Origin: Rhodanobacteraceae bacterium
GTDB taxonomy: Bacteria > Pseudomonadota > Gammaproteobacteria > Xanthomonadales > Rhodanobacteraceae
DNA length: 64,000 nt
Assembly: GCA_004299555.1 (NCBI GenBank)
Contig: SCQU01000023.1
Span: forward strand, 143,242-207,241
Direction of reading: 5' to 3'
Part shown: positions 46,569 through 59,563 of the stretch, in pieces
Layout of the letters: each line of letters opens with the position of its first letter
Numbering within the stretch: position 1 is the first letter of the stretch
Translations under genes and position numbers: made by a program
Notes under the pieces: generated by a model
What the model was told of the DNA's origin: nothing
Databases searched by the model: none
The model's input: only the letters and a program-made list of their open reading frames with translations

Positions 46569-49500
46569 CTATTGCCCAAGTTGCGGCAACAACGTCTTGA
46601 CCGCGGCATCCAGGTCGCTGTCGCGGCCACGATAGCTTTCACCCAACGGGCGCGTCACCGGCACGTCCACCGGTCGCGGATGCAGTTCCATCGGCTTGCC
46701 GTCCTCGGTGGTGACGGTGATGAACGGCAGGCGTACGGTGGCACCGTCGATCATCTTGTTGTCGCTGGTGTAGATGATCCAGCCCGCGGTCGGCTCACCC
46801 ACCACCTTCCCCAGATGCATTTCCTCGTAACCCTCGGTGAAGTCTTCGCCGTCAGACAGGGTGATGCGGTTGGTGATGAGCACGGTCGGCCGTTCGAGCG
46901 CACGCTGGCCCAGCACGCTGCGCGCGGGCACGGCATGGTCGAATCCGCGGAAGGTCATGTTGAGGTAGGGCTTGCGCGACAGCACATCCAGCGCATAGGC
47001 GTTGACGAAGCCGCCGTAGTTGTTGCGCACGTCGATCACCACGCCGTCGCGGGTCATGTTGTAGGCATCGAGCTGGCGATACATCCGTGCCAGGCTCGCC
47101 TCGGACAGGTCCGGCAGGTCGATGTAGCCGAGTTTGCCATCGCTGATCCTTGCGACGTACGCGCGATTGGCGGTGACCCAGGCGTTGTAGTTGAGCATCG
47201 CCAGCGTGCGTGAATCGACCGGTTTCACTTCCACGTTGCGCGTTCCCGCAGCGGACGCGATGCGCAGCGTGGTTTTGTGGCCGACCCGGTGCGCGAGCAG
47301 CGCAAACAGGTCGGCCTGCGCATCGAGCGCATGGCCGTCGACCGCTTCCAGCACATCGCCAGCCTTGACGCCCGCCACCGCGGCCGGCGACAACGGCGTG
47401 ACCTTGGCGACGCGAAGCTTGCCGCTTGCCGCGTACGCCGCGGGATCAAACAGCAACCCGAGACGCCCGGTCACCGGCTTGCGCTTGTCACCGGCACGCA
47501 CACCGGAGTGCGAGGAATCGAGCTCGCCGACCAGCAGGTTCATCAGCCGGTTCACGCTGGCCGGGGTTGGCGCGCCCGCGATCAGCGGCAGATATTCCGC
47601 GCGCACGGCGTTCCAGTCCACGCCGTTCATGGCCGGGTTGTGATAGTTGTCGCGCAGCCACGTCCACGCCTGCTCGAACGCCAGCAGCTTGTCGGTCGTG
47701 AAGTTGACATCGACGGCGGCATTGATCGCCAACGGCTTGGCCTTGCCACCCTTGGCCAACGGCACCATGAACACCTTGCCGGCGTCGAGGTAGTACACCG
47801 TCTTGCCATCGGGGCTGAACTGCACGTCGTTCTTGTCGCCACCGGATGACGTCAGTTGCCGCGCGACGACCGGTTGCTTGGCGAGCGGGTCGAGCGACCA
47901 CGCGTACAGGTTGGCATGCCCCGCGACACGCGCGGTCACCACCAGCGTCTTGCCGTCGGGGCTGAGGGTGATCGCCTGTGCATTGAGACCGGTCGGCAGC
48001 AAGGTCAGACGGTTGAGGATGCCGTCCGCATCAATCCGGACGTTGGCCGGTTTGCGCGGCTTCGCGCGGGACTTGCCCGCGGCAGCGCCCGCACGCGCGG
48101 ACTCGCTGCCGGGCCTTTCAGCCGGCGTCGATTCCTTGAACAACTGCAGGAACTGATCCTCGTGGAAGCGCGGCGTCTGCGGCACCAGATCCACGCTCGC
48201 AATCTTGCCCTGCTCGGTGCGCTGACCGGTCGTGAACAGCAACTGCCTGCCATCCGGACTGAACACAACATCATCGGCAAAGGTATTGCCAAGCCCGCTT
48301 ACCGCAACCGTCTTGCCGCTGGCCACATTCACCGCGACGACATTCCGGAACATGCGCTGGCCGCGTTCCAACACCGCGATCCAGCGGCCATCGGGCGACC
48401 ACGCCAGCGGCCGCTCGGAGTTGAGCGGACGGTGAAAATCGAGCTGCGCGGTGGCGAGCGCGCGCACGCGGTGCGTCGCAACCTGCATCAGTTCCAGCGT
48501 GCGGCCATCACGCAGGAAGCCCAGCGACTTGCCATCCGGTAAAAATGCCGGCGCGGTGTCTTCGCCGCTGCCGTGCGTCAACTGCGTTTCCTTGGCGGCG
48601 CGGAAGTCATACGCATACAGGTGCTCGCCACCGTCGCGGAACGCGCCGTACACGATGCGCTGGCTGTCGGGCGCCCAGGTCACGCCGTAGGCGATGCCCG
48701 GAACGTGCGTCACCTGCTCGGCCCGCCCACCCTTCGCGGCATCGGCCGCATACACCTGGCCATGCACCACCAGCGCGACCTTCTTGCCATCGGGCGACAG
48801 CGCGAGGTCATGGAAATCATCGCGCTTGATCTCGTGTTTGTCTTCGGGGCCCGCAATGGCACCAGCCAGTGCGATCGGCACCGCCTGCGCCTTGCCGGTA
48901 GCGGTGGCCACGGTCCAGATGCCGAAATCGCGTCCGAACGCGATGGTCTGGCCATTGCCCGAAATCGTCGGCCACAGCATCCGGCCGTCGGTGAAGTGCG
49001 TCAGCGGCGCTTCGCTGCCGTTCCGCCGCACATGCCAGAGGTTCTCGGTGCCGGAGCGATCGCTCATGTAGTACAGCGACTGTCCGTCCGGCGCCCACAT
49101 GGGCCAGTCCGCGCGCGCGTCGTCGGGCGTCAACCGCGTGTAGCTGTGCGAGCCGTCATTCCTCAGCAGCCAGATCGCGCCGTGATCGATGTGCGCGCTG
49201 CCGTGCCGCCACCACTGGGTGTCACCCCAGCCGCCGCCGACCAGCGCGATGGTCTGGTCGTCGGGCGACGGCACACCCTGCTGCTCGAAACGATAGTCCT
49301 CCAGCGACACCGGCATCGGCGTGCCGCCCGTGATGCGTACCCGGTAGACCCCGGTCATGCCACCAATGTTGTCGCGCGCCGAGTTGAAATAGACCCACTG
49401 CCCGTCGGGCGACCAGCCGCTCAGCTCGTCGAGCCCATCTGCGTACGTCACTCGCGTCAGCTGGCCGGTCGCGAGATCAAGCACGTACACATCGCCGCCA

Positions 49501-49781
49501 CCGGTGGCGTCGGACACGAACGCGAGATGCTTGCCATCCGGCGCGAACAGGGGCCGCCAGTCAGCACCCTTGTCGGCGATCAGCAGATGCGCTGCGCCAC
49601 CCTTCACCGGCACTTCCCAGATCGCGCCGCCCGACACGAACGCGATTTCGGTGCCATCGGGCGAGATCGCCGGCTGGGAGAAACTGGCGCGGGGTGCAAC
49701 CGGTGCGGGGCCGGATGCCGCCAGCAACGGCAAGGCGAGCATGGACAGCAACCCGGCTGCGAGCAGACGCAACGTGCGCAT
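46569..49781 (-). CDS. tricorn-like S41 peptidase with N-terminal beta-propeller
   Basis: A 1070-residue exported protein. The signal peptide is MRTLRLLAAGLLSMLALPLL. Repeated WD40/PD40 motifs follow (SPDGTEIAFVSGG, APDGKHLAFVSD and others, to about residue 690), then a helical region, a PDZ domain (PLSPAAVAGVKAGDVLEAVD) and a C-terminal S41 protease core with a likely nucleophile Ser976 in NRITLSDGEDF and His in ELDSSHSGV. Tricorn-type proteases trim peptides. The start at 49781 has GGGGGGAA just upstream. It is divergent from the CDGSH-GltB gene. Confidence 0.9.
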   Translation of the reverse strand: MRTLRLLAAGLLSMLALPLLAASGPAPVAPRASFSQPAISPDGTEIAFVSGGAIWEVPVKGGAAHLLIADKGADWRPLFAPDGKHLAFVSDATGGGDVYVLDLATGQLTRVTYADGLDELSGWSPDGQWVYFNSARDNIGGMTGVYRVRITGGTPMPVSLEDYRFEQQGVPSPDDQTIALVGGGWGDTQWWRHGSAHIDHGAIWLLRNDGSHSYTRLTPDDARADWPMWAPDGQSLYYMSDRSGTENLWHVRRNGSEAPLTHFTDGRMLWPTISGNGQTIAFGRDFGIWTVATATGKAQAVPIALAGAIAGPEDKHEIKRDDFHDLALSPDGKKVALVVHGQVYAADAAKGGRAEQVTHVPGIAYGVTWAPDSQRIVYGAFRDGGEHLYAYDFRAAKETQLTHGSGEDTAPAFLPDGKSLGFLRDGRTLELMQVATHRVRALATAQLDFHRPLNSERPLAWSPDGRWIAVLERGQRMFRNVVAVNVASGKTVAVSGLGNTFADDVVFSPDGRQLLFTTGQRTEQGKIASVDLVPQTPRFHEDQFLQLFKESTPAERPGSESARAGAAAGKSRAKPRKPANVRIDADGILNRLTLLPTGLNAQAITLSPDGKTLVVTARVAGHANLYAWSLDPLAKQPVVARQLTSSGGDKNDVQFSPDGKTVYYLDAGKVFMVPLAKGGKAKPLAINAAVDVNFTTDKLLAFEQAWTWLRDNYHNPAMNGVDWNAVRAEYLPLIAGAPTPASVNRLMNLLVGELDSSHSGVRAGDKRKPVTGRLGLLFDPAAYAASGKLRVAKVTPLSPAAVAGVKAGDVLEAVDGHALDAQADLFALLAHRVGHKTTLRIASAAGTRNVEVKPVDSRTLAMLNYNAWVTANRAYVARISDGKLGYIDLPDLSEASLARMYRQLDAYNMTRDGVVIDVRNNYGGFVNAYALDVLSRKPYLNMTFRGFDHAVPARSVLGQRALERPTVLITNRITLSDGEDFTEGYEEMHLGKVVGEPTAGWIIYTSDNKMIDGATVRLPFITVTTEDGKPMELHPRPVDVPVTRPLGESYRGRDSDLDAAVKTLLPQLGQ

Positions 49782-49948
49782 CGGTTCCCCCCGCAACGGT
49801 GTCCCGCCGAGTGTAGCCAACCGCGCCACCGATCCAATAGGCCATTCGTCGTGGCGTCACGCGCCCGCGTCGGATCCGCCGGTGCGTCCATGACCTTGCG
49901 GCAACCGGTATAGTCGAAGGACGACCCGCTGCGTGATCCGGAGGCTGC

Positions 49949-51553
49949 ATGAAACCCGTCGTCGCGATGAACCAACCCATCGAAGTTGCGGTGAAAGCCG
50001 GCCAGGAATACCGCTGGTGCCGTTGCGGCCAGTCCAAGCACCAGCCCTTCTGCGACGATACCGGCAAGGGCAGCGGCTTGCCGCCGCTGCATTTCACGCC
50101 GGAAAAGGACGGCAGTGTCTGGCTGTGCCGCTGCAAGCAAACGCACGACGCGCCGTATTGCGACGGCCACCATGCCAAGGTGCCGGACGCGATGGTGGGC
50201 AAGCATTTTGCACTCGAGGATGCCGCGCCACCGGCGGAACCCGCCACCGGCCCGGCAAGAGCTGCCGCCAAGGCAGCACTGGAACCCGATGAGAACGCGG
50301 CGCCGGAAGCCGTACCCACGGCCGAAGAGCCGACGGTCGCCTTCATCCACCGGCTCGCGCGCGAAGGTCTGTCCAAGATGGGCCCCTACGGTGAAATGGC
50401 TGCGATGGGTGTGCCACGCAGCCAGCTTCCGGACTGGAACGACATCCAGTTCATGGCCGCGCAGCTTGCCATCCAGCCACTGCAGGAGGACGTCGCGGTG
50501 GGTACCGATCTTGTGATTGGACCCGACGCCAAGCAACCGTTGCACCTCAAGATGCCGCTCCTGGTCAGCGACATGAGCTTTGGCGCGCTGTCGGAGGAAG
50601 CGAAGATTTCGCTCGCGCGCGGGGCCGAGCTCGCCGGCACCGGCATGTGCTCGGGTGAAGGCGGCATGCTGCCCGAGGCCAAGCGCGAGGTCAGCCGCTA
50701 TCTATACGAATACGCGTCGGCAAAATTCGGCTGGCGCGAATCGCTGTTGCGCGAAGTCCAGGCGTTCCATTTCAAGTGCGGGCAGGCCGCCAAGACCGGC
50801 ACCGGCGGGCACCTGCCCGGGGCCAAGGTGAGCGGCAAGATCGCGGAGATCCGGAATCTGCCCGTGGGTCAGGACGCCGACTCACCGCCAACCTTCACCG
50901 ACCTCCACACGGTGGCGGATTTCGCGCGCTTTGCCGATCACGTCCGTGAGGTCTCGGGCAGCATCCCGGTGGGCTTCAAGTTGAGCGCGCAGCACATCGA
51001 GCGCGACGTCGAGTTTGCGGTGCGCGCGGGCGCGGACTACATCATTCTCGACGGTCGCGGCGGCGCGACCGGTGACGCGCCGCTGATGTTCCGCAATCAC
51101 ATCTCGGTGCCGACGATCCCGGCACTCGCGCGTGCGCGGCACCATCTCGACAAGTTGGGTGCATCGGGACACGTCACGCTCATCATCACCGGTGGCCTGC
51201 GTACCCACACCGACTTTGCCAAAGCCCTCGCGCTGGGCGCCGACGGCATCGCGCTTGCGAACTCAGCGATGCAGGCCATCGGCTGCATCGCCGCCCGCAT
51301 TTGCCACACCAACCGCTGCCCAACCGGCATCACCACGCAAGACCCGAAGCTGCGCAAGCGCGTCAAGCTGGACAAGGCGCCGCAACAGCTCGCGACGTTC
51401 CTCGAAGCCAGCGTCACCCTGATGCAGGTGATGGCGCGCGCGTGCGGCCACGATCACCTCAACCAGTTCAACCGCGACGACCTGGCAACGTGGCACAAGG
51501 ACCTTGCCGAGCTTGCCGGCGTTGAATGGTCCGGGTTCATGGAAGCCAGGTAG
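49949..51553 (+). CDS. CDGSH iron-sulfur / FMN-binding glutamate synthase-like fusion
   Basis: A 534-residue protein. Two N-terminal CDGSH-type motifs are seen: WCRCGQSKHQPFCDDTGKG, in which the ligand His is replaced (CDDTG), and LCRCKQTHDAPYCDGHH, which is intact. A Pro/Ala linker (about 90-130) leads to a GltB-like FMN barrel with MSFGALSEEAKISLARGAEL, GTGGHLPGAKVSGKIAEIR and the 3Fe-4S Cys set in CHTNRCPTG. Full GOGAT has an amidotransferase domain that is absent here, so this is an archaeal/stand-alone FMN-GltS type, possibly a glutamate or other oxidoreductase. Reaction unknown. Confidence 0.85.
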   Translation: MKPVVAMNQPIEVAVKAGQEYRWCRCGQSKHQPFCDDTGKGSGLPPLHFTPEKDGSVWLCRCKQTHDAPYCDGHHAKVPDAMVGKHFALEDAAPPAEPATGPARAAAKAALEPDENAAPEAVPTAEEPTVAFIHRLAREGLSKMGPYGEMAAMGVPRSQLPDWNDIQFMAAQLAIQPLQEDVAVGTDLVIGPDAKQPLHLKMPLLVSDMSFGALSEEAKISLARGAELAGTGMCSGEGGMLPEAKREVSRYLYEYASAKFGWRESLLREVQAFHFKCGQAAKTGTGGHLPGAKVSGKIAEIRNLPVGQDADSPPTFTDLHTVADFARFADHVREVSGSIPVGFKLSAQHIERDVEFAVRAGADYIILDGRGGATGDAPLMFRNHISVPTIPALARARHHLDKLGASGHVTLIITGGLRTHTDFAKALALGADGIALANSAMQAIGCIAARICHTNRCPTGITTQDPKLRKRVKLDKAPQQLATFLEASVTLMQVMARACGHDHLNQFNRDDLATWHKDLAELAGVEWSGFMEAR

Positions 51554-51679
51554 CCCTAACAACTGACACGCGCAGCCCACGACGCGTGCATGCTCCCACC
51601 GGCGGCTGTGTCCCCTGGCGGCGCGGCGGCACCGTCACGCCCGCAACCCTCCCCGCAAGCAGGCGAAGGAGAACTAACA

Positions 51680-51709
51680 AAAAGCCCCGCGATCGCTCGC
51701 GGGGCTTTT
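51680..51709. terminator. bidirectional rho-independent terminator
   Basis: A perfect 13-bp stem (AAAAGCCCCGCGA with TCGCGGGGCTTTT) surrounds a TCGC loop. It lies between the convergent CDGSH-GltB gene and groEL, and can end both transcripts. The rest of 51554-51804 shows nothing else. Confidence 0.85.
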
Positions 51710-51804
51710 CGTGTTGCCGTGGATTTCCGGCGAGTTGAGCGTCCAGCTTCAGCACGCTCGAACGAGCCGGGTTGATCCGTCGCCGCTTTGCGACGATGGA
51801 TAAC

Positions 51805-53562
<1,758 letters not shown>

Positions 53563-53625
53563 TCAAGGTCAATGAGGATTCGCGAACCCGGCGCAGCAAC
53601 GACGCTGACGCGAGCTCCGCGACGC

Positions 53626-53916
53626 TTATCCCTCGATGATGGCCATCAAATCTTCTTCGCGCATGACGAGCAGATCCTCGCCTTCGACCTTGACCTCGGT
53701 GCCCGAATACTTGCCAAACAACACCTTGTCACCGGCCTTGACGGCCATCGGACGGATTTTGCCGTCGTCCTGGATCTTGCCGGTACCGACCGCGACGACC
53801 TTGCCCTTGCTGGGCTTTTCGGTCGCGGTGTCGGGGATGACGATGCCGCCGGCGGACTTGGTTTCCGCATCGAGGCGCTTGATGATGACGCGGTCATGCA
53901 ATGGACGAAGCTTCAT
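53626..53916 (-). CDS. groES: co-chaperonin GroES
   Basis: A 96-residue co-chaperonin with the mobile-loop segment [17 protein letters not shown] and the C-terminal [20 protein letters not shown]. The ATG at 53916 is preceded by GGAGT. It is first in the groES-groEL operon. Confidence 0.99.
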   Translation of the reverse strand: MKLRPLHDRVIIKRLDAETKSAGGIVIPDTATEKPSKGKVVAVGTGKIQDDGKIRPMAVKAGDKVLFGKYSGTEVKVEGEDLLVMREEDLMAIIEG

Positions 53917-53955
53917 ATTGACTCCAGCTGCGTGGGGAACGAAAGGGACGGGTTG

Positions 53956-53982
53956 TTAGCACTCAGCAACCACGAGTGCTAA
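53956..53982. promoter_or_regulatory. CIRCE operator (HrcA binding site)
   Basis: TTAGCACTC and GAGTGCTAA form the exact CIRCE inverted repeat with a 9-bp spacer. It lies upstream of groES at the promoter, and HrcA binding here would repress the operon at normal temperature. Confidence 0.95.
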
Positions 53983-54009
53983 TTGTATGCCCGGAAAGCC
54001 CGGTTTCAA
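53982..54009 (-). promoter_or_regulatory. sigma-70 type promoter of groES-groEL
   Basis: On the minus strand TTGAAA (54009-54004) and TACAAT (53987-53982) are 16 bases apart; the -10 box abuts the CIRCE, which fits HrcA repression. No clear sigma-32 box was sought beyond this. Confidence 0.6.
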
Positions 54010-54175
54010 GTAGGGGGCGCCCCTTCGACGGGTTCAGGCAAGGCCCGGGCACGGGTTGACTATCCGTTCGCCCTCCTTCCGCGGAAGGGAAACGACCTCC
54101 CAGCCCCGTGACGCGACGACGCTCGCAGGCGGCGCCGACGATGCGGCGTGGCCCGATCCGGCCTAACATTCGGGC

Positions 54176-54511
54176 ATGGCCACACCGCTTCTATGCATCT
54201 CGACCTGCCCGGACGCGACGTCGGCCGGCCACATCGCCCAGACGCTGGTCACCGAGCGCCTGGCGGCCTGCGTCAATCGGATGCCCGGCGTCCGGTCGAC
54301 CTACCGCTGGCAAGGCAAGCTCCAGGATGACGCCGAAGTCCTGCTGGTGATCAAGACCACGCGCGAGCGTTTCGCCGCGCTGCGCACCCGCTTGCTGGAA
54401 CTCAGCCCCTACGCGACGCCCGAGCTGATCGCGCTCGACATCGTCGAGGGCAGCGCCGCGTACCTCGGGTGGATTGCCGCCGAGACCACGCCGGAGGCCA
54501 CCGGTGCTTGA
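54176..54511 (+). CDS. cutA: divalent-cation tolerance protein CutA
   Basis: A 111-residue trimeric PII-like fold protein. CPDATSAGHIAQTLVTERLA, WQGKLQDDAEVLLVIKT and YATPELIALDI match CutA. Its cellular role is not settled. It heads the cutA-dsbD-tlpA cluster. Confidence 0.93.
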   Translation: MATPLLCISTCPDATSAGHIAQTLVTERLAACVNRMPGVRSTYRWQGKLQDDAEVLLVIKTTRERFAALRTRLLELSPYATPELIALDIVEGSAAYLGWIAAETTPEATGA

Positions 54512-54616
54512 CGGCCCGCCGCGCCCGGCGCGGGCCGCGCGGCTGGCTATCGCCGCGCAAGCCTGCAAAAATGACCGTGGCGGTGAACCGGTACGGTTCG
54601 CGCCGGTCTGAAGCCA

Positions 54617-56443
54617 ATGGTTAGCATGTCGCCTCGAGCCCGTCCATTCGCGCGTCTGTTGCTGCTGGCCGGCTTGTTGCTGGCGGCGACGGGTGCGTTT
54701 GCGCAAAGCGTGAGCCCCGGCGAGGGCCTCCTGCCCGTCACCGGGGCCTTCGCGCTCAAGGCCACCATCAACCAGCCGGGTAGCCTGGCGCTGCACTTTG
54801 ATATCGCGCCGCACTATTACCTCTACCGCGGCCGGATCCACACGAAGATCCTGACCGCCGGCATCACCGCGGGCCCGATCAACCTGCCGCCGGGAACACC
54901 CGAGCACGACCCGTATCTCGGCGATGTCGTGATCTACCACCATGTGGTCGATGGCAGCCTGCCCTACACCGCCGCCGGCGCCATGCCGGCAACCTTGAAA
55001 GTGGCGGTGAGTTACCAAGGCTGCCACGAAGTTGCGCCCAAGATCTGCTACCCGCCAAACACGGAAACCTTTACCCTGCCGACCGCGGGCGGCGGGCCGC
55101 TCGCGGCGAACGGCCGCGGTGGGGGCGGACCGCGCGGCGGCCTGCTCACCGCCGCGCTGGGCGGTGGCGCGACAACGGTTTCGCCGTCAGCGGCCACCAC
55201 CAACACCACCCAACCCAATGCCATCGGCTCACCCGCGACCGGTCTGGCGTTGGCCCTGTTGCTGGCGTTCGCCGGCGGCCTGATCCTGAACCTGATGCCG
55301 TGCGTGCTGCCCATCCTGGCGATCAAGGCCGTTGGCGTCCTTGAAAGCAACACCAGCCGCGCCGAAGCCCGGCGCCACGCGCTGGCCTATGGCGCCGGCG
55401 TCATCGCGACATTTCTCAGCGTCGGACTCGGGATCCTCGGCCTGCGCGGCGCCGGACACGCAATCGGCTGGGGGACCCAGCTGCAGCAGCCGGCGATCGT
55501 CGCCGTGCTGGCCTGCATCCTGTTCGTGGTCGGGCTGTCGATGTCGGGCGTCGTACAAGTTGGCAGCCGCCTCGGCAACGTCGGCGAACGCCTGACCCAA
55601 CGCGGTGGCAGCGCCGGCAACTTTTTCACCGGCGTGCTGGCCGTGGTCGTGGCGAGCCCCTGCACCGCGCCGTTCATGGGCGCCGCGCTCGCCTACGCGT
55701 TTATCGCACCCGCCACGCACGAGCTGGCGGTGATGCTGGCGCTGGGCATTGGCCTTGCGCTGCCGCTGGTCCTGATCGGCCTGGTCCCGGCACTGGCGCG
55801 ATGGCTGCCCAAGCCGGGTCGCTGGATGGAAACACTGAAGCAGGTTCTGGCCTTCCCGATGTACCTGTCGGCGGTGTGGCTGGTGTGGGTGCTGGCCCAC
55901 CAGCGCGGCGCGAACGCCGTGGCGCTGGTGCTGATCGCGATGGTGCTCCTGGCGGCGGCGCTGTGGTGGCACGGCCGCGCCAGGCCCGGGCGCCGGGCCG
56001 GCCACGTGCTGACGGCCGTGTTGGCGCTGGCCGCCCTCGTGCCGCTGGCCGGCGTAGCCCGCATGGCACCGCCGGCCCGCACGGCCACCGCCGCTGCCGG
56101 CGTGGTGGCGTTCAGTCCCGCAAAGCTCCAAGCCCTGCGCGCCGCCGGCACGCCGGTGTTCGTGGATATCGGTGCCGACTGGTGCGTCACCTGCAAGGTC
56201 AACGAACACGCGGTGCTGGACGGACGCGGTTTCCGCACTTTGCTGCGCAGTACCGGCGCGGTCTACATGAAAGGCGACTGGACGGACGTTGACCCGGTGA
56301 TCGGCGCGTATCTGGCCAGCTTCCACTCGCCCGGCGTGCCGTTGTACGTGGTGTACCCGCGCGGTGGCGGTCCGGGCCACGCGTTGCCGACGGTGCTGAC
56401 GGCACCCCTGGTACGCAGCGCCCTTGAGACCGCAGCCCGATGA
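54617..56443 (+). CDS. dsbD: thiol:disulfide interchange protein DsbD
   Basis: A 608-residue inner-membrane electron carrier that passes reducing power to periplasmic thiol proteins. A signal peptide is followed by a DsbD-alpha domain with Cys136 and Cys144 in QGCHEVAPKICYPP, eight membrane segments with Cys in LMPCVLPI and ASPCTAPF, and a C-terminal thioredoxin domain with CVTC (DWCVTCKVNE). All six catalytic Cys positions are present. The start could be 54617 or ATG 54626. Confidence 0.95.
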   Translation: MVSMSPRARPFARLLLLAGLLLAATGAFAQSVSPGEGLLPVTGAFALKATINQPGSLALHFDIAPHYYLYRGRIHTKILTAGITAGPINLPPGTPEHDPYLGDVVIYHHVVDGSLPYTAAGAMPATLKVAVSYQGCHEVAPKICYPPNTETFTLPTAGGGPLAANGRGGGGPRGGLLTAALGGGATTVSPSAATTNTTQPNAIGSPATGLALALLLAFAGGLILNLMPCVLPILAIKAVGVLESNTSRAEARRHALAYGAGVIATFLSVGLGILGLRGAGHAIGWGTQLQQPAIVAVLACILFVVGLSMSGVVQVGSRLGNVGERLTQRGGSAGNFFTGVLAVVVASPCTAPFMGAALAYAFIAPATHELAVMLALGIGLALPLVLIGLVPALARWLPKPGRWMETLKQVLAFPMYLSAVWLVWVLAHQRGANAVALVLIAMVLLAAALWWHGRARPGRRAGHVLTAVLALAALVPLAGVARMAPPARTATAAAGVVAFSPAKLQALRAAGTPVFVDIGADWCVTCKVNEHAVLDGRGFRTLLRSTGAVYMKGDWTDVDPVIGAYLASFHSPGVPLYVVYPRGGGPGHALPTVLTAPLVRSALETAAR

Positions 56444-57009
56444 TGAACCGCACCACCTGGATCATCCTGGTGCTGGCCTGCTGCGCTGCGGCGGGCGGCT
56501 GGTGGCTGCAATATGGTACGGCCCCCGACATGCCGACCCAGCCGCCGGCGCCGGCCGGAATCCGGACGCTCGCGGTAGGCGACTCGGTGAGTGGCTACAG
56601 CCTGCCAGACCTCGATGGCACCACGACGACGCTCGCCAGATGGCACGGCAAGGTGTTGCTGCTGAACTTCTGGGCGACCTGGTGCGCACCGTGCCGGCAG
56701 GAAATGCCGATGCTGGCGGCGCAGCAGCGCGAACACGCCGCCGACGGCCTGCAAGTGGTCGGCGTCGCGATGAACCAGCCGCAATCGGCCACGGCGTTCC
56801 TGCAGCGCGTTCCGGTGGGGTACCCGATCCTGATTGGCATCAACGCCGAGCCGGAGCCGACGACCACGTTCGGCGACACCGCAGGACTCCTGCCCTACAG
56901 CGTGCTGGTCAGCCGTGACGGGCACATCCTCGCGACCAAACTGGGTCAACTCGACCCGGCCACCATCGGCGCGTGGTTGGCCGAGGCCGGGCCTGCCCAG
57001 AAAAACTAA
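56440..57009 (+). CDS. TlpA-family thioredoxin-like protein
   Basis: A 189-residue membrane-anchored or exported thioredoxin-fold protein. N-terminal hydrophobic segment ([17 protein letters not shown]), then a TlpA/ResA-like domain with WATWCAPC (Cys82 and Cys85). The ATG overlaps the dsbD stop (ATGA), so it is coupled to dsbD and probably receives electrons from it. Confidence 0.92.
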   Translation: MMNRTTWIILVLACCAAAGGWWLQYGTAPDMPTQPPAPAGIRTLAVGDSVSGYSLPDLDGTTTTLARWHGKVLLLNFWATWCAPCRQEMPMLAAQQREHAADGLQVVGVAMNQPQSATAFLQRVPVGYPILIGINAEPEPTTTFGDTAGLLPYSVLVSRDGHILATKLGQLDPATIGAWLAEAGPAQKN

Positions 57010-57121
57010 ACATGTGACGAACTTCGTTTATCTCCGGCGATTCTGCACGAATCGCTGGACAATGAACGCGTGGTGGCTCAAACTTCGCCGCTTCCGGCAA
57101 CACTGCAGGCGTCCTTCCCGC

Positions 57122-57565
57122 GTGGCACAGATCCTCGTTCTCCATGGCCCCAACCTCAACCTGCTCGGAACCCGCGAGCCGGATGTATACGGACACGCCA
57201 CGCTGGCCGCGATCGATGCTGCGTTGACGGCCCAGGCCAAGGCCGCCGGCCACGTGCTGACCTGTTTTCAGTCCAACGCCGAGCATGAGCTGGTCAACCG
57301 CGTGCAGGCGGCCCGCACCGACGGGACGGCGTTCATCCTCATCAATCCCGCCGCGTTCACGCATACCTCGGTGGCGCTGCGCGATGCGCTGGCCGCGGTC
57401 GCGATCCCCTTCATCGAGGTCCACCTGTCCAACCCCAACGCACGCGAACCTTTCCGCCACCAATCCTACTTTTCCGATCTGGCGGTTGGCGTCGTGGCCG
57501 GCTTCGGCGCCGACAGCTACCGCTATGCGCTGAACGCGGCCGTACGGCGTCTGGCCGCGCCCTGA
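57122..57565 (+). CDS. aroQ: type II 3-dehydroquinate dehydratase
   Basis: A 147-residue enzyme of the shikimate pathway that dehydrates 3-dehydroquinate. [38 protein letters not shown] and [20 protein letters not shown] are family signatures with the catalytic Tyr and His. I chose GTG 57122 because [13 protein letters not shown] matches the usual N-terminus and gives the usual length; an ATG at 57062 would add 20 unconserved residues. Confidence 0.93.
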   Translation: MAQILVLHGPNLNLLGTREPDVYGHATLAAIDAALTAQAKAAGHVLTCFQSNAEHELVNRVQAARTDGTAFILINPAAFTHTSVALRDALAAVAIPFIEVHLSNPNAREPFRHQSYFSDLAVGVVAGFGADSYRYALNAAVRRLAAP

Positions 57566-57595
57566 CCGCAATCCTTCCATTACAGCGAGTCCACC

Positions 57596-58072
57596 ATGGA
57601 TCTTCGGAAAGTCAAGAAACTCATCGAACTGCTGGAGGAGTCAAACCTCTCCGAGCTCGAAATCAAGGAAGGCGAAGAAGTCGTTCGCCTGTCGCGCTTC
57701 CGGACCGCCGGCGCCGTTGCGCCGCAGACCATCGCCGCACCGCAACCGGCCGCCGCGCCTGCGGCCACACCGGAGGCGGCCGCCGCCCCCGCGCCTGCGG
57801 CCGGGGCCGTGGCCGAGTCCGAATCCGGCCTGCCGCCCGGCACCGTCGTGCGCTCGCCCATGGTCGGCACCTTCTACGCCTCGGCCACACCGGGTGGCGC
57901 GCCCTTCGTCAAGATCGGCCAGCCGGTCAAGGTCGGTGATCCACTGGGCGTGATCGAGGCCATGAAAATGTTCAACCAGCTCGAAGCTGAAGTTGCCGGC
58001 ACCATCAAGGCGATCGTGGCCGACAACGGCCAGGCGGTCGAGTTCGACCAGCCCCTGTTCGTGATTGGTTGA
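57596..58072 (+). CDS. accB: biotin carboxyl carrier protein of acetyl-CoA carboxylase
   Basis: A 158-residue carrier. [20 protein letters not shown] at the N-terminus, a Pro/Ala-rich linker (about 40-80) and a biotinyl domain with Lys124 in [10 protein letters not shown]. It carries CO2 from AccC to the carboxyltransferase in the first step of fatty acid synthesis. It is followed 4 bp later by accC. Confidence 0.98.
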   Translation: MDLRKVKKLIELLEESNLSELEIKEGEEVVRLSRFRTAGAVAPQTIAAPQPAAAPAATPEAAAAPAPAAGAVAESESGLPPGTVVRSPMVGTFYASATPGGAPFVKIGQPVKVGDPLGVIEAMKMFNQLEAEVAGTIKAIVADNGQAVEFDQPLFVIG

Positions 58073-58076
58073 CGCC

Positions 58077-59447
<1,371 letters not shown>

Positions 59448-59563
59448 CCGCCTTCCGCAGGACGGGGATCGCCGCGCAGCGGCGGGGGCTGTCCGGCAAA
59501 ATGCCCGAGCCATCCCCCTCATTGCCCTTCGCCAGCGAAGGAGGAGGCTAGCCGAGAACACCC
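59448..59563. repeat. hairpin-rich spacer between accC and prmA
   Basis: It contains CCATCCCCCTCATTGCCC and a CTTCGCCAGCGAAG hairpin, a relative of the repeats at 23.9 and 63.7 kb. The GGAGGAGG segment near its end could serve the prmA ribosome binding site. Confidence 0.45.
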
